A stretch of DNA of 64,000 bases from JAJRRH01 sp047638815 (GTDB lineage Bacteria; Bacteroidota; Bacteroidia; Flavobacteriales_D; JABDKJ01): contig JBLIMR010000001.1 in the NCBI GenBank assembly GCA_047638815.1, positions 186,001-250,000 on the forward strand, in the 5' to 3' direction. How positions within the stretch are numbered: the stretch's first letter is position 1; every line of letters starts with the position of its first letter. The notes beneath the pieces are model-generated. The model made no database searches, was not told where the DNA came from, and saw only the letters and a list, made by a program, of their open reading frames with translations. Positions 44,676 through 53,975 of this stretch are shown here, piece by piece. A program made the position numbers and the translations under genes.

Positions 44676-45134
44676 ATGAAGTCAGTCGATAAAGAATTAG
44701 TATCAAATTTCAGTAGTGAGCAGCATCGCTTGGTGGTCAATATAATGTATACTGCAGATTGGATCAGTACAAAAGTTTCTGAAGCTGTTAAAAGTAAAGG
44801 TGTAACTAATGTACAATACAACATATTAAGAATATTATTGGGTAGCTCTCCCAATTGTCTTTCGGTCGGAAATGTTAAAAAGAGATTAATTAATAAAAAC
44901 GCGGATGTCACTAGATTACTGGATCGTCTTGAGCAAAAAAAGTTGATTTCAAGAACACTTTGTCCAGAAAACAGAAGGCAAGTTGACGTTGGCATTACAG
45001 ATTCAGGAATACATCTGATGAAAGAGCTTTCTCCTCTAATGGAGAGTGCCCTAGATAATTATTACGATCAGGTTTTACTCTCTGATGAGTGCAAGATTTC
45101 GAATGAATTATTGGATCGAATCCGAAATCATTAG
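44676..45134 (+). CDS. MarR family transcriptional regulator
   Basis: The 152-residue winged-helix protein has the MarR layout. A dimerisation helix is followed by the recognition region LSVGNVKKRLINKNADVTRLLDRLEQKKLI (about residues 66-95, split around the helix-turn-helix). The wing carries RTLCPENRRQVDVGITDSG. MarR proteins usually repress genes next to them, and it is divergent from apbE with a palindrome in between. The inducer is unknown. It converges with the VCBS lipoprotein gene, 25 bases apart. Confidence 0.92.
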   Translation: MKSVDKELVSNFSSEQHRLVVNIMYTADWISTKVSEAVKSKGVTNVQYNILRILLGSSPNCLSVGNVKKRLINKNADVTRLLDRLEQKKLISRTLCPENRRQVDVGITDSGIHLMKELSPLMESALDNYYDQVLLSDECKISNELLDRIRNH

Positions 45135-45159
45135 ACGGCAAACACAAATGTGATTCCGA

Positions 45160-48100
45160 TTACATCTTATAGACCATCAACGGGCCATTGCTTGCAGTGA
45201 TCAAAAGTAATTCTTCTCCCGTTGTTGTTATTATTGTAGAAATATCCCTGGTGTTGTATGGAACATTTAGTCCGCTATTTCTTCCAGAAATAGGACTGAA
45301 GTTTCCTTTTCCATCGTTAATTAAAATAAGTCCATCACTTCCGTCATATTTCGTGGTCTCCACTTCGGCACCAAACATATTGCCCACAATTATCAGATCA
45401 TCAATTTTGTCGCCATTCACATCTTTGTATATGACATCCTGGATCGTTGAGGTTTGAGCCTCATGAGGAAGATCTTCGAATCTAAATTTGCCTCCATCAT
45501 TCCAAAAAATACCTGAGTGAAATTGATCTACAGAAAGACCGAACGCAAGCGCTAATTTTTGAGGAGTAAAAACATCTTCCAAAGTTGCATTTGCAAAGCC
45601 TTCATATGTAGGAAACTTTTGTGATACAAACGGCATTTGTTCCGTGGAACATTCTTTTCCTCTCACGGGATACAACATACTTCCATCATACTTTGCAAGT
45701 ACAATGTCATTGGTGCCGTTATCATCGAAGTCATCAGCATATACCTTGAAAGGTTTCTTGGCTGATGGATGAAACTTGTTATTCATTCCTACATTTCCTC
45801 CTAAAAAGTCCATGTCACCATCACCATCGAAATCACCCACGGTGCTACTAAACCACCATCCTGTTGAATGTTCAGGGATTACATTAGCGCTAACATCTTC
45901 AAATTCACCATTCGTATTCTTATAAATTTTAGGAGACATCCATTCACCTACAACCAATAGATCTTCTAATCCATCTCCATTATAATCAAATGTTTTAAGG
46001 TCAGTGACCATACCGCAATTTTCAAAACCAGGAATAACATCATTAGTGACAATTGTGAAATTTCCTTTGTCATTGTTCAGCACATATGACGTTGGGTTAT
46101 GCGGATATAATTGTGCTTTTACTCTACCTCCCACGATCAAATCTTCATCGCCATCTTTATCATAATCAAACGCGATAACTCGAGAGCCGCTGCTGTTTAT
46201 GGAGGGTAAAGATGTGCTCTTTGTTATATTTCCATCACCTTCATTGATGTATAATCGATCTTCATATTTATCCGAGCCATGAGGGAATTCATTTCCACCA
46301 CTAACAACATATAAATCCATGTCACCGTCCATGTCACAGTCAAATATTACAGAGCCAATATCTTCTTTGCTTTTGTCTTGATCAAAAACAGGATGGGCCG
46401 CTCTTGAGAACTTACCATTTGGTTGTTGGAAGAAAATACTTGATGCCGTTCCCGCTGAACCACCAATGAAAATATCCTCTAATCCATCACCATTAATATC
46501 ACCAACAGATGAATGTGGCCCATGTTCTGACATTTTGTGAGGAAGTAATATTTCCGTAGCAAAATCGTCATAAACATTTTCAACATGATTAAACTCTAAT
46601 CCAGATTTGGCTGCATATTCCGTTAAATAGGCTTTTGTCTTTTTTTCAAGAGCAGCGGCATTAATACTCATGCCATCTGAAGGTTTTAATTCCTTAGTTT
46701 GATTAGCAGCCACATTTTGTAACATTTTAACTTTACCATTTGGCCAGTAAATTATCAATGAATCTATAGATTTCATATCTCCTAAACCGAAGTGAAGTTT
46801 CTGTCCCATACTACTCAAGTAGCCATGCAATGTGTAATTTTCGCGAATCATCTGTTTACCTCCAGAGATAATTTTCACCAACGCTCCAGTAGCATCCATG
46901 TTATCATCACCGGTTAATTTCAAGCTCAGGTAGTTTGTATTACCACTATCGTTTGACATATTTTTGTAAACAAATGCTTTGCTCTCAAGGTTGTTTAGAA
47001 TAAGATCAAGGTCACCATCGTTGTCAAGATCAGAATAAGCCGCTCCGTTGGTGTTGACTTTCTCACGAAGCCCCCAATCTTTATTTCTTCTTTCAAAGGT
47101 CAAATCTTTATTGTTACTGAAAATGTAATTTTTAAGAACGACCGTTGGAATCAATTCCAAGGCATCTTCCAAAGTCATCTTCCCATTATTCTCCGATTTT
47201 TTTGCTTTGAAGTTATTTGCAAAGTCATTGTCATTTACGTCTCTTTTGTAGCCATTACTTACAAACAGATCCTGCCATCCATCGTTATCATAATCTGCAA
47301 ATAAAGGAGCCCAACTCCAATCAGTCGAGCTTATGCCGGCAACTTGTGCAACATCATTGAACTGCCCCATACCATTATTGAGCTGCAACACATTTTTCAT
47401 GTATTCATAATTCCATCCGACTTTTACGAAACCATGAAACTTATCAATGTCCATTGTTGCCATATTTCTTTTCGATCGCTCTCTGCTTTCAAATGCCATA
47501 TCAACAGCCATGAAATCTTGGAGCCCATCGTTATTTATATCTGCAACATCACAACCCATACTACTATGAGCAGTATGCTTTAGCCTTTCCAAAGCTTCAT
47601 TAGTGAAGGTTCCATTTTGGTTGTTGATCCACATGTAATCACCTTGTGCGTAATCATTAGAAACAAATACATCTTGCCATCCATCGCCATTAAAATCACT
47701 TACTGATATCCCGAGTCCATAACCAGATGATAAAATACCAGCCTCTTTAGTTATGTCCACAAATTTCCCATTATCGTTTCTATAAAAATGATCCAATTCA
47801 ATGGTGCCTTTTGCCTCCATCTCTTTTAGAATCTTTGTATTCATCTTACGCGTAAAATCTTTGGGATGAGTCAATAAGTAAGCATCCAAATCACCATCTC
47901 TATCATAATCGAAAAATGCTGCTTGAGAGGTATATCCGGCATAATCAAGACCATATTCTTTCGCACTTTCAGTAAAAGTCAAATCCTTATTATTGATGAA
48001 AAGCAAATTGGTTTTCTGCGCTGGATCGGGGAAAGGGCCTGTTCGACATACATATATATCCAACCAACCATCTCTGTTAATATCAACCATTGATACCCCA

Positions 48101-48519
48101 GCACTCCAGCCTGGATTTTCTTGTACACCTGCTTTTTTAGAAATATTTTGGAATTTTAAATTTCCTCTGTTCAAATATAGCCTGTCACTTACCATGTTGC
48201 CTGTGAAGAAAAGATCTTCTAATCCATCGTTATTAATGTCACCCACACCAACACCTGCTCCGTTGTACATGTATTCATAATCCAATATGTTCGCTTCATT
48301 AGACTCATCTACCTTATTGGCAAATTTAATACCCGATTCTTCCGCTGTTAGTAACTTAAATACTGTTGGATCAGCATCATATACTTCCTCTTCTACCTGA
48401 TTTTCTTTGGATTTATTCTCTTCCGAAGTATCTGTTTTGCTATCAGTAGGTTCTCCACAAGAAAATAGCATGATAAGCATGGCGAAATACAAACTGTAAG
48501 TTGACTTTATTCTGTTCAT
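45160..48519 (-). CDS. VCBS/FG-GAP repeat lipoprotein with ASPIC/UnbV domain (CRTAC1-like)
   Basis: The 1119-residue protein starts at ATG 48519, giving a lipoprotein signal with lipobox LFSC (about residue 21); an in-frame TTG at 48552 lies over the promoter. The body is many FG-GAP/VCBS repeats with calcium-binding D-x-(D/N)-x-D-G loops, for example DINNDGLEDLF, DYDRDGDLD and DFDGDGDMDF, forming beta-propellers. An ASPIC/UnbV segment sits at about 540-610 (NYTLHGYLSSMGQKLHFGLG). It resembles CRTAC1-like surface proteins common in marine Bacteroidota. It probably binds a surface ligand; no SusC/SusD pair is adjacent. Confidence 0.9.
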   Translation of the reverse strand: MNRIKSTYSLYFAMLIMLFSCGEPTDSKTDTSEENKSKENQVEEEVYDADPTVFKLLTAEESGIKFANKVDESNEANILDYEYMYNGAGVGVGDINNDGLEDLFFTGNMVSDRLYLNRGNLKFQNISKKAGVQENPGWSAGVSMVDINRDGWLDIYVCRTGPFPDPAQKTNLLFINNKDLTFTESAKEYGLDYAGYTSQAAFFDYDRDGDLDAYLLTHPKDFTRKMNTKILKEMEAKGTIELDHFYRNDNGKFVDITKEAGILSSGYGLGISVSDFNGDGWQDVFVSNDYAQGDYMWINNQNGTFTNEALERLKHTAHSSMGCDVADINNDGLQDFMAVDMAFESRERSKRNMATMDIDKFHGFVKVGWNYEYMKNVLQLNNGMGQFNDVAQVAGISSTDWSWAPLFADYDNDGWQDLFVSNGYKRDVNDNDFANNFKAKKSENNGKMTLEDALELIPTVVLKNYIFSNNKDLTFERRNKDWGLREKVNTNGAAYSDLDNDGDLDLILNNLESKAFVYKNMSNDSGNTNYLSLKLTGDDNMDATGALVKIISGGKQMIRENYTLHGYLSSMGQKLHFGLGDMKSIDSLIIYWPNGKVKMLQNVAANQTKELKPSDGMSINAAALEKKTKAYLTEYAAKSGLEFNHVENVYDDFATEILLPHKMSEHGPHSSVGDINGDGLEDIFIGGSAGTASSIFFQQPNGKFSRAAHPVFDQDKSKEDIGSVIFDCDMDGDMDLYVVSGGNEFPHGSDKYEDRLYINEGDGNITKSTSLPSINSSGSRVIAFDYDKDGDEDLIVGGRVKAQLYPHNPTSYVLNNDKGNFTIVTNDVIPGFENCGMVTDLKTFDYNGDGLEDLLVVGEWMSPKIYKNTNGEFEDVSANVIPEHSTGWWFSSTVGDFDGDGDMDFLGGNVGMNNKFHPSAKKPFKVYADDFDDNGTNDIVLAKYDGSMLYPVRGKECSTEQMPFVSQKFPTYEGFANATLEDVFTPQKLALAFGLSVDQFHSGIFWNDGGKFRFEDLPHEAQTSTIQDVIYKDVNGDKIDDLIIVGNMFGAEVETTKYDGSDGLILINDGKGNFSPISGRNSGLNVPYNTRDISTIITTTGEELLLITASNGPLMVYKM

Positions 48520-48549
48520 AGTATTATGATGGTAAATTTGGTTAAGTAA

Positions 48550-48557
48550 CAAATATA
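48550..48557 (-). promoter_or_regulatory. -7 element of the VCBS lipoprotein gene
   Basis: The minus strand reads TATATTTG, a perfect TAnnTTTG, 30 bases upstream of ATG 48519. It excludes the upstream TTG as a start. Confidence 0.6.
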
Positions 48558-48659
48558 ATCAATTGACGTCAAATTTAAGCTGTATTTCCTATGTATACAA
48601 GTATTCCGAAGACTTATTGACACAAACTAAAAGTAAAATTTAAATTGACCAGTTCTACC

Positions 48660-48667
48660 TATATTTG
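48660..48667 (+). promoter_or_regulatory. -7 element of the ettA operon
   Basis: TATATTTG, a perfect match, 46 bases upstream of ATG 48714. An in-frame TTG at 48645 lies before this promoter and so is not used. Confidence 0.65.
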
Positions 48668-48713
48668 CGACCAAATCCAACGGAATTATTTAATTCCATC
48701 TAAAACAATATCC

Positions 48714-50402
48714 ATGGCAGACGATAAAAAGGTCATATTTTCAATGGTGAAAGTCAATAAAACGACACCAAAAGGCCAACACATACTTAAAAATATATAC
48801 CTCTCTTTTTTCTACGGTGCGAAAATTGGGATTATTGGACTGAATGGTTCCGGTAAATCCACAGTGATGAAAATAATTGCTGGAATTGATACAGCGTTTC
48901 AAGGTGATGTGGTTTGGAGTAATGATGGATATAGTGTTGGATACCTGCCGCAGGAACCAACGTTGGATCCAAATAAAACGGTAAAAGAGATTATTCAAGA
49001 AGGAGTGCAAGACACTGTTGATCTGTTGGCTGAATTTGAGGAGATTAACAACGGTTTTATGGATGAGACGGTGATGAGCGACCCGGACAAAATGCAGAAA
49101 TTAATTGACCGTCAAGCAGTTGTTCAAGATAAAATTGATGCATGTAATGCTTGGGAATTGGATACACAATTGGAACAGGCCATGGATGCTTTGCGAACAC
49201 CCCCAGGTGATAGCTCAGTTGAGAATTTATCCGGAGGGGAAAGAAGACGAGTAGCTCTTTGTAGATTACTCTTAACTGAACCTGATGTATTACTTCTTGA
49301 TGAGCCAACAAATCACCTTGATGCTGAATCAATTGACTGGTTAGAGCAGCATCTAAAGAGATATAAAGGAACAGTTATAGCAGTAACTCACGATAGATAT
49401 TTCTTGGATAACATTGCTGGTTGGATACTTGAATTGGATAGAGGCCAGGGCATACCTTGGGAAGGGAATTACTCGACTTGGATGGAGCAGAAAGCTAAAA
49501 AGTTGAAGCAAGAAGAAAAAACAGAGAGCAAACAAAGGAGAATGCTTGAAAGTGAGTTGGAGTGGGTTAAAATGGCGCCAAAAGGAAGACATGCTAAAAA
49601 TAAGGCGAGACTGAAAAATTACGACAAACTTATGGCAGAAGGCACGGCTGCTAAAGAGGTTCACCTACAAATACCTATACCTAATGGCCAAAGGCTCGGA
49701 AATAAGGTCATAGAATTTACTGGTGTAACCAAAGGCTTTGATGATAGATTACTTATTGATAATCTTGAGTTTAATTTACCTCCCGCGGGTATTGTTGGTG
49801 TGATAGGACCCAACGGTGCAGGTAAAACAACTCTTTTCAGAATGATTATGGGAGAAGAGCAGGCGGATTCGGGAACTATTTCAATTGGTGAAACGGTCCA
49901 GATTGGATATGTAGATCAAACACATAAGGATCTTGATCCGGATAAAAATGTTTGGGAGGTCATCAGTGGTGGAAATGAAATTGTGGAGATTGGTGGGACT
50001 AAATTCAACTCAAGAGCCTATGTTTCGAAGTTCAACTTTAATGGTTCTGATCAAGGTAAAAAAGTAGGTGTACTATCTGGGGGAGAAAGAAATCGATTAC
50101 ATCTTGCGATGACCATGAAAACAGAAGCAAATGTTTTATTATTGGATGAGCCTACAAACGATATCGATGTTAATACGTTGAGAGCATTGGAACAGGGAAT
50201 ATTGAACTTTGCTGGATGTGCTGTTGTTATTTCTCATGATAGATATTTTTTAGATAGAATTTGCACGCATATTTTAGCTTTCGAAGGTGATTCTGTTGTT
50301 AATTATTTTGAAGGAACTTATTCTGAATACGAGGAAAATAAAAGAAAACGTTTTGGTGATGTTGGACCGAAAAGAATCAAATATAAAAAATTGGTAAAGT
50401 AG
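48714..50402 (+). CDS. ettA: EttA, ABC-F translation factor
   Basis: This 562-residue cytosolic protein has two ABC domains and no membrane part. First domain: Walker A GLNGSGKST, signature LSGGERRRVALCRLL, Walker B LLLDEPTNHLD. The linker (P-site tRNA interaction motif) includes EWVKMAPKGRHAKNKARL. Second domain: GPNGAGKTTLFR, LSGGERNRLHLAM and LLLDEPTNDID. The opening MADDKKVIFSMVKVNK is typical of EttA. It gates entry of ribosomes into elongation according to energy state in E. coli. It is the first gene of a three-gene operon with the thioesterase and HD genes. Confidence 0.96.
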   Translation: MADDKKVIFSMVKVNKTTPKGQHILKNIYLSFFYGAKIGIIGLNGSGKSTVMKIIAGIDTAFQGDVVWSNDGYSVGYLPQEPTLDPNKTVKEIIQEGVQDTVDLLAEFEEINNGFMDETVMSDPDKMQKLIDRQAVVQDKIDACNAWELDTQLEQAMDALRTPPGDSSVENLSGGERRRVALCRLLLTEPDVLLLDEPTNHLDAESIDWLEQHLKRYKGTVIAVTHDRYFLDNIAGWILELDRGQGIPWEGNYSTWMEQKAKKLKQEEKTESKQRRMLESELEWVKMAPKGRHAKNKARLKNYDKLMAEGTAAKEVHLQIPIPNGQRLGNKVIEFTGVTKGFDDRLLIDNLEFNLPPAGIVGVIGPNGAGKTTLFRMIMGEEQADSGTISIGETVQIGYVDQTHKDLDPDKNVWEVISGGNEIVEIGGTKFNSRAYVSKFNFNGSDQGKKVGVLSGGERNRLHLAMTMKTEANVLLLDEPTNDIDVNTLRALEQGILNFAGCAVVISHDRYFLDRICTHILAFEGDSVVNYFEGTYSEYEENKRKRFGDVGPKRIKYKKLVK

Positions 50403-50405
50403 TTT

Positions 50406-50795
50406 ATGAGATTATTATCCCAGCGTTTATGCATGGCCAAAGATATTGGTGTTCACGGCAACTTGTTTGGTGGCATTCTTTTGGCATGGCTTGACGAATC
50501 GGCAGTTACTTTTGCTTGTGACATCTGTCAAACGGGTAATATGGTCACCCTAAAAATAGATGAACTTGTTTTCAAAGAACCTGTGAAAGTTGGTCATCAA
50601 ATAATGATTTACGGTAAACTACTAACTGTTGGAAACACTTCCGTAACACTCTATATAGAAGCCAGAAGAAAAAATGTACATACGGCAGAAGAGCGGGTTG
50701 TATGTTCAACAAAATTTGTTTTCGTAAGAATAGACAATAGTGGTGAAGCGATACCTCTAGACAGTAAAATAAAAGAAAAACTGTCTGACAATTAA
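50406..50795 (+). CDS. Acyl-CoA thioesterase, hotdog fold (YciA-like)
   Basis: The 129-residue protein shows the hotdog signature GNLFGGILLAWLDESAVTFA (about residues 18-37), followed by LKIDELVFKEPVKVGHQI and a C-terminal CSTKFVFVRID. The N/D-x-x-x-G-G-x-x-(L)-x-x-(M/L)-D/E arrangement is that of the YciA/BFIT acyl-CoA hydrolases. It hydrolyses acyl-CoA thioesters in the cytosol; chain length is unknown. It starts 3 bases after ettA and touches the next gene by one base. Confidence 0.9.
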   Translation: MRLLSQRLCMAKDIGVHGNLFGGILLAWLDESAVTFACDICQTGNMVTLKIDELVFKEPVKVGHQIMIYGKLLTVGNTSVTLYIEARRKNVHTAEERVVCSTKFVFVRIDNSGEAIPLDSKIKEKLSDN

Positions 50796-51457
50796 TGATG
50801 GACCAGAGTTCAAAAGAAATTATTGATAAAACGGTAAAGTACGTTCAGGACACTTTGAAGGATGCGGAAGGTGGTCATGATTGGTGGCATATTTATCGTG
50901 TTTGGAATAACGTCAAAAACATTTCTGGAACAGAAAAAGTTAACTTGCTTGTTGTGGAATTGGGTGCGTTGTTACACGATATTGCAGACTCAAAATTTAA
51001 CAATGGCGATGAAGAAATTGGTCCAGAAAAATCACGAGTATTCTTGTCAGAATTAGATATTCCAAAACACATTGTTGATCATGTTGTCGAGATCATTAAA
51101 AACGTTTCTTACAAGGGAGGAAAAGAAGCAAGAACTTTTAATTCTCTGGAATTGGATGTGGTACAAGATGCTGATCGATTGGATGCGCTTGGAGCCATCG
51201 GGATTGCCCGAACATTCAACTATGGAGGGTATAAGAATAGAGTTATTTACGATCCAAACGTAAGGCCCGACTTGGATATGACCAAAGAAGAGTACAAGAA
51301 AAGTACGGCTCCTACGATCAATCATTTTTACGAAAAACTTTTGTTGCTGAAAGATTTAATGAATACAAATACCGGGAAAAAAATGGCGATGAAAAGGCAT
51401 GAGTTTTTGGAAAAATATCTCGAACAGTTTTACCAAGAATGGGAGGGAAGTCTCTAA
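50795..51457 (+). CDS. HD-domain phosphohydrolase (YedJ-like)
   Basis: The 220-residue HD-superfamily metal hydrolase has the ordered metal ligands HDWWHIYRVW (about residue 28), LLHDIAD (about 67) and DADRLDALGAIGIAR (about 128). The insertion YDPNVRPDL and length fit the YedJ/YpgQ group, some members of which hydrolyse nucleotides. The substrate here is unproven. The start ATG shares a base with the thioesterase stop; the end interlocks with the response regulator stop (51454-51457). Confidence 0.88.
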   Translation: MMDQSSKEIIDKTVKYVQDTLKDAEGGHDWWHIYRVWNNVKNISGTEKVNLLVVELGALLHDIADSKFNNGDEEIGPEKSRVFLSELDIPKHIVDHVVEIIKNVSYKGGKEARTFNSLELDVVQDADRLDALGAIGIARTFNYGGYKNRVIYDPNVRPDLDMTKEEYKKSTAPTINHFYEKLLLLKDLMNTNTGKKMAMKRHEFLEKYLEQFYQEWEGSL

Positions 51458-52152
51458 TCTATTTTCTTCGTAATTTGTAATCGAAATCCAACGCCATGGA
51501 CATTTACGATTTCAATATTATCATCCCCTTTTAAGTGCTTTCGTAATTTAGTAATATAAACGTCCATGCTCCTGCCATTAAAGTAACTATCGTCACCCCA
51601 AATTTTCTTGAGCGCATCAGTTCTGTCAAGCACTTTGTTTTTATTTACAACAAGCATTTTTAACAACTCATTTTCTTTTGTTGTAAGCTTAGATAATTCT
51701 TTTCCAGTTTTAATAAACTGACGAATCGGGTCGTACAACAATGAACCAATAGTTTGTTCCCCAATCAAATCATTTTTCGTGGGCATTCGTCTCGCAATCG
51801 CTTTCATTCGAGCAACCAATTCATCCATGCTAAATGGTTTAGTCATGTAATCATCCGCACCAACTTTAAACCCTTCTAGTGTGTCTTCCTTCATGGACTT
51901 TGCCGTTAAGAAAAGAATGGGAGTATGTTTATCTTTCACACGTATTTCTTTTGCAAGAGTAAAACCATCTTTTTTTGGCATCATCACATCCAAAATAATA
52001 AAATCATAGGTGTTCGTAATGAATAATTGACTGCCCTCTTCACCATTTCTAGCTAGTGTCGTTTCATAGCCTTTAACACTTAAAAATTCACACAACAAAT
52101 TACCAAGATTCATGTCATCCTCAACAAGAAGAACTGATTTAATTTTATACAT
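51454..52152 (-). CDS. OmpR-family response regulator
   Basis: The 232-residue protein has an N-terminal receiver domain (VLLVEDDMNLG; phospho-acceptor Asp in FIILDVMMPKKDGF; Lys in MTKPFSMDEL) and a C-terminal winged helix of the Trans_reg_C type (TTKENELLKML, RSMDVYITKLRKHL, GVGFRL). ATG at 52152 begins MYKIKSVLLVEDD, the usual start; a longer frame would run into the kinase gene. It lies directly downstream of the histidine kinase in the same operon and resembles RprY of Bacteroides. The target genes are unknown. Confidence 0.93.
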   Translation of the reverse strand: MYKIKSVLLVEDDMNLGNLLCEFLSVKGYETTLARNGEEGSQLFITNTYDFIILDVMMPKKDGFTLAKEIRVKDKHTPILFLTAKSMKEDTLEGFKVGADDYMTKPFSMDELVARMKAIARRMPTKNDLIGEQTIGSLLYDPIRQFIKTGKELSKLTTKENELLKMLVVNKNKVLDRTDALKKIWGDDSYFNGRSMDVYITKLRKHLKGDDNIEIVNVHGVGFRLQITKKID

Positions 52153-52153
52153 A

Positions 52154-53680
52154 TTACATTGGTAGTTTAATGGTAAAACATGAGCCTTCACCTAGCTTGC
52201 TATTAACAGAAACTGTTCCCCCATGTTGTTCAACGATTACTTTTAGGTAACTTAAACCTAGTCCAAAACCTTTTACATCATGAGTATTTCCATTGGGGAC
52301 TCGATATAATTTATCAAATATTTTCGACTGATTTTCTTTAGATATTCCCAAACCCTTATCCCATACGCTAATGGTGGTTATATCGTTTTGTTGATTAACA
52401 TCAACTTTAATATTTGGTTGTTCAGGACTATACTTGATTGCATTGTCCAGAAGGTTGTAAAAAACATTGCTCATATGGGTTTGATCAGCAAGCATGAATA
52501 CGCTTTCTGAAAAATAGTTTTCTTGAAGTGCCCCACCCTTTTTTGTTATTCTAATTTTTACATTCTTACAAGCCTGTTTTAATAGATTCAAAATGTCTGT
52601 TTGTTGGTAGTCATATTTCAATTCACCTTTATCTATTATTGCTGTTCTAAGAACATTTTCAACCAAGGTCCCCAATCTATGATTCTCTTCACGAATCATT
52701 CCTACAAATCTATCTTTTGCTCCTTTGTTCGTAACCATGCCGTCATCAGAAAGAGCTTCGCAAGCCAATGAAATTGTCGAAATAGGAGTCTTTAATTCAT
52801 GGGTCATGTTACCAATAAAATCGTTTTTGATTTCAGATATTTTTTTTTGCTTGAGAATCGTGAAGATCGTGAAGCAAAAGACTCCAATAATAATAAGCAT
52901 AAGAATGCCTGAGCTAAGTAGCATTGGCCACATGCCCATCAACAATTGTTTTCTTTCGTTGGGAAAGTCCAAATGAAGTCGGTAACCATTATTGAACATC
53001 CCCTTATCGAATAGGGGCATTCTATAATTTGATTGCATGAGATCATCAAATGAAGTTTTATTCATTCCAGATTGAATGGCCAATGGTTGTCCAATTCTGC
53101 TCAATATTCCAATATTATGATTCAATTCGACACCTCTAATTTTCAGCGCTTTATCGATTACTGGTTTCAGGTTGTCGAGATCGAGGCTATATTGTATTGG
53201 AAGTTGATCTCTTCGTGCAAAAAGGTCCATGAACATATCGGACATAAACTGTGCTCTTTGAAAGGAAAGTTCATCAAAAATTGAACTTACACCTGCAGAA
53301 ACTGTCATTGACTGCATACCAGACTCAACATTATTGACTGTTTGACTTTGATACTTAATGATATCTCCATTTCCCAAGAGAATGACGGAATCATTCGAAA
53401 CTGTCATATTTCCGTTTCTGCCATTTCCAGGACTGAAGCATATAGTACTGTCAATTTGGAAACAAAACTGCTCATCGAAACCGGATTGTCTCATGCGTTC
53501 ATTGACTTCTTGTCTTTCGAGATAATTGGAAATGTCAGCCAAAGCCGACTTGACACTGAAACTGAATTGAGATTCTTTTAGGGTAATGGAATTCTGTATC
53601 CAATACACTTGAATAGTACTGAGGCCAATAAATGCAATAACCATCAGTGAAATAACAATGAATAATGTTTTTTTCTTCAT
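52154..53680 (-). CDS. Membrane sensor histidine kinase
   Basis: The 508-residue protein has a membrane helix at about 5-27, a periplasmic sensor region of about 220 residues without a recognised domain, and a second membrane helix at about 250-275. The kinase core follows: H box NMTHELKTPISTISLACEAL, N box MSNVFYNLLDNAIKYSPE, G1 VWDKGLGIS and G2 GFGLGLSYLKVI. It pairs with the response regulator 1 base downstream, as in RprX/RprY-like systems. The signal is unknown. Its -7 element lies at 53688-53695. Confidence 0.95.
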   Translation of the reverse strand: MKKKTLFIVISLMVIAFIGLSTIQVYWIQNSITLKESQFSFSVKSALADISNYLERQEVNERMRQSGFDEQFCFQIDSTICFSPGNGRNGNMTVSNDSVILLGNGDIIKYQSQTVNNVESGMQSMTVSAGVSSIFDELSFQRAQFMSDMFMDLFARRDQLPIQYSLDLDNLKPVIDKALKIRGVELNHNIGILSRIGQPLAIQSGMNKTSFDDLMQSNYRMPLFDKGMFNNGYRLHLDFPNERKQLLMGMWPMLLSSGILMLIIIGVFCFTIFTILKQKKISEIKNDFIGNMTHELKTPISTISLACEALSDDGMVTNKGAKDRFVGMIREENHRLGTLVENVLRTAIIDKGELKYDYQQTDILNLLKQACKNVKIRITKKGGALQENYFSESVFMLADQTHMSNVFYNLLDNAIKYSPEQPNIKVDVNQQNDITTISVWDKGLGISKENQSKIFDKLYRVPNGNTHDVKGFGLGLSYLKVIVEQHGGTVSVNSKLGEGSCFTIKLPM

Positions 53681-53975
53681 CTTCTAACAAAACTAGCTCC
53701 TTTCCTAAAGATTGTCCTAATACTTAACTTTTTTTAACACACTTTTTTGTCTCACATGAATGCAAGGAATTAATTACTCAGGTTAGTGTCTGTAACGCTG
53801 AAAGCGGAATTCGGAGGTATTTGAGATGAAGATTTTAATCGAAGCCTGAATTGATAAATCCTGATTTAAAGATCTCAATAGCTCAACGATATTTCCGTAA
53901 CTATAAGTATTCTAGTGTTTTAAAGTGGGGAAATCCAAGCTTACTCACCTCATTTAAAGCAAAAAGGTCCACTTG
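53681..53975. other. Intergenic region upstream of the histidine kinase
   Basis: This 295-base stretch lies between two minus-strand genes. It holds the kinase -7 element near 53688 and otherwise only short, unconvincing frames. No hairpin of terminator strength for the SDR gene was seen. Confidence 0.5.
53688..53695 (-). promoter_or_regulatory. -7 element of the histidine kinase operon
   Basis: The minus strand reads TAGTTTTG, matching TAnnTTTG, 7 bases before the kinase ATG at 53680. Confidence 0.5.
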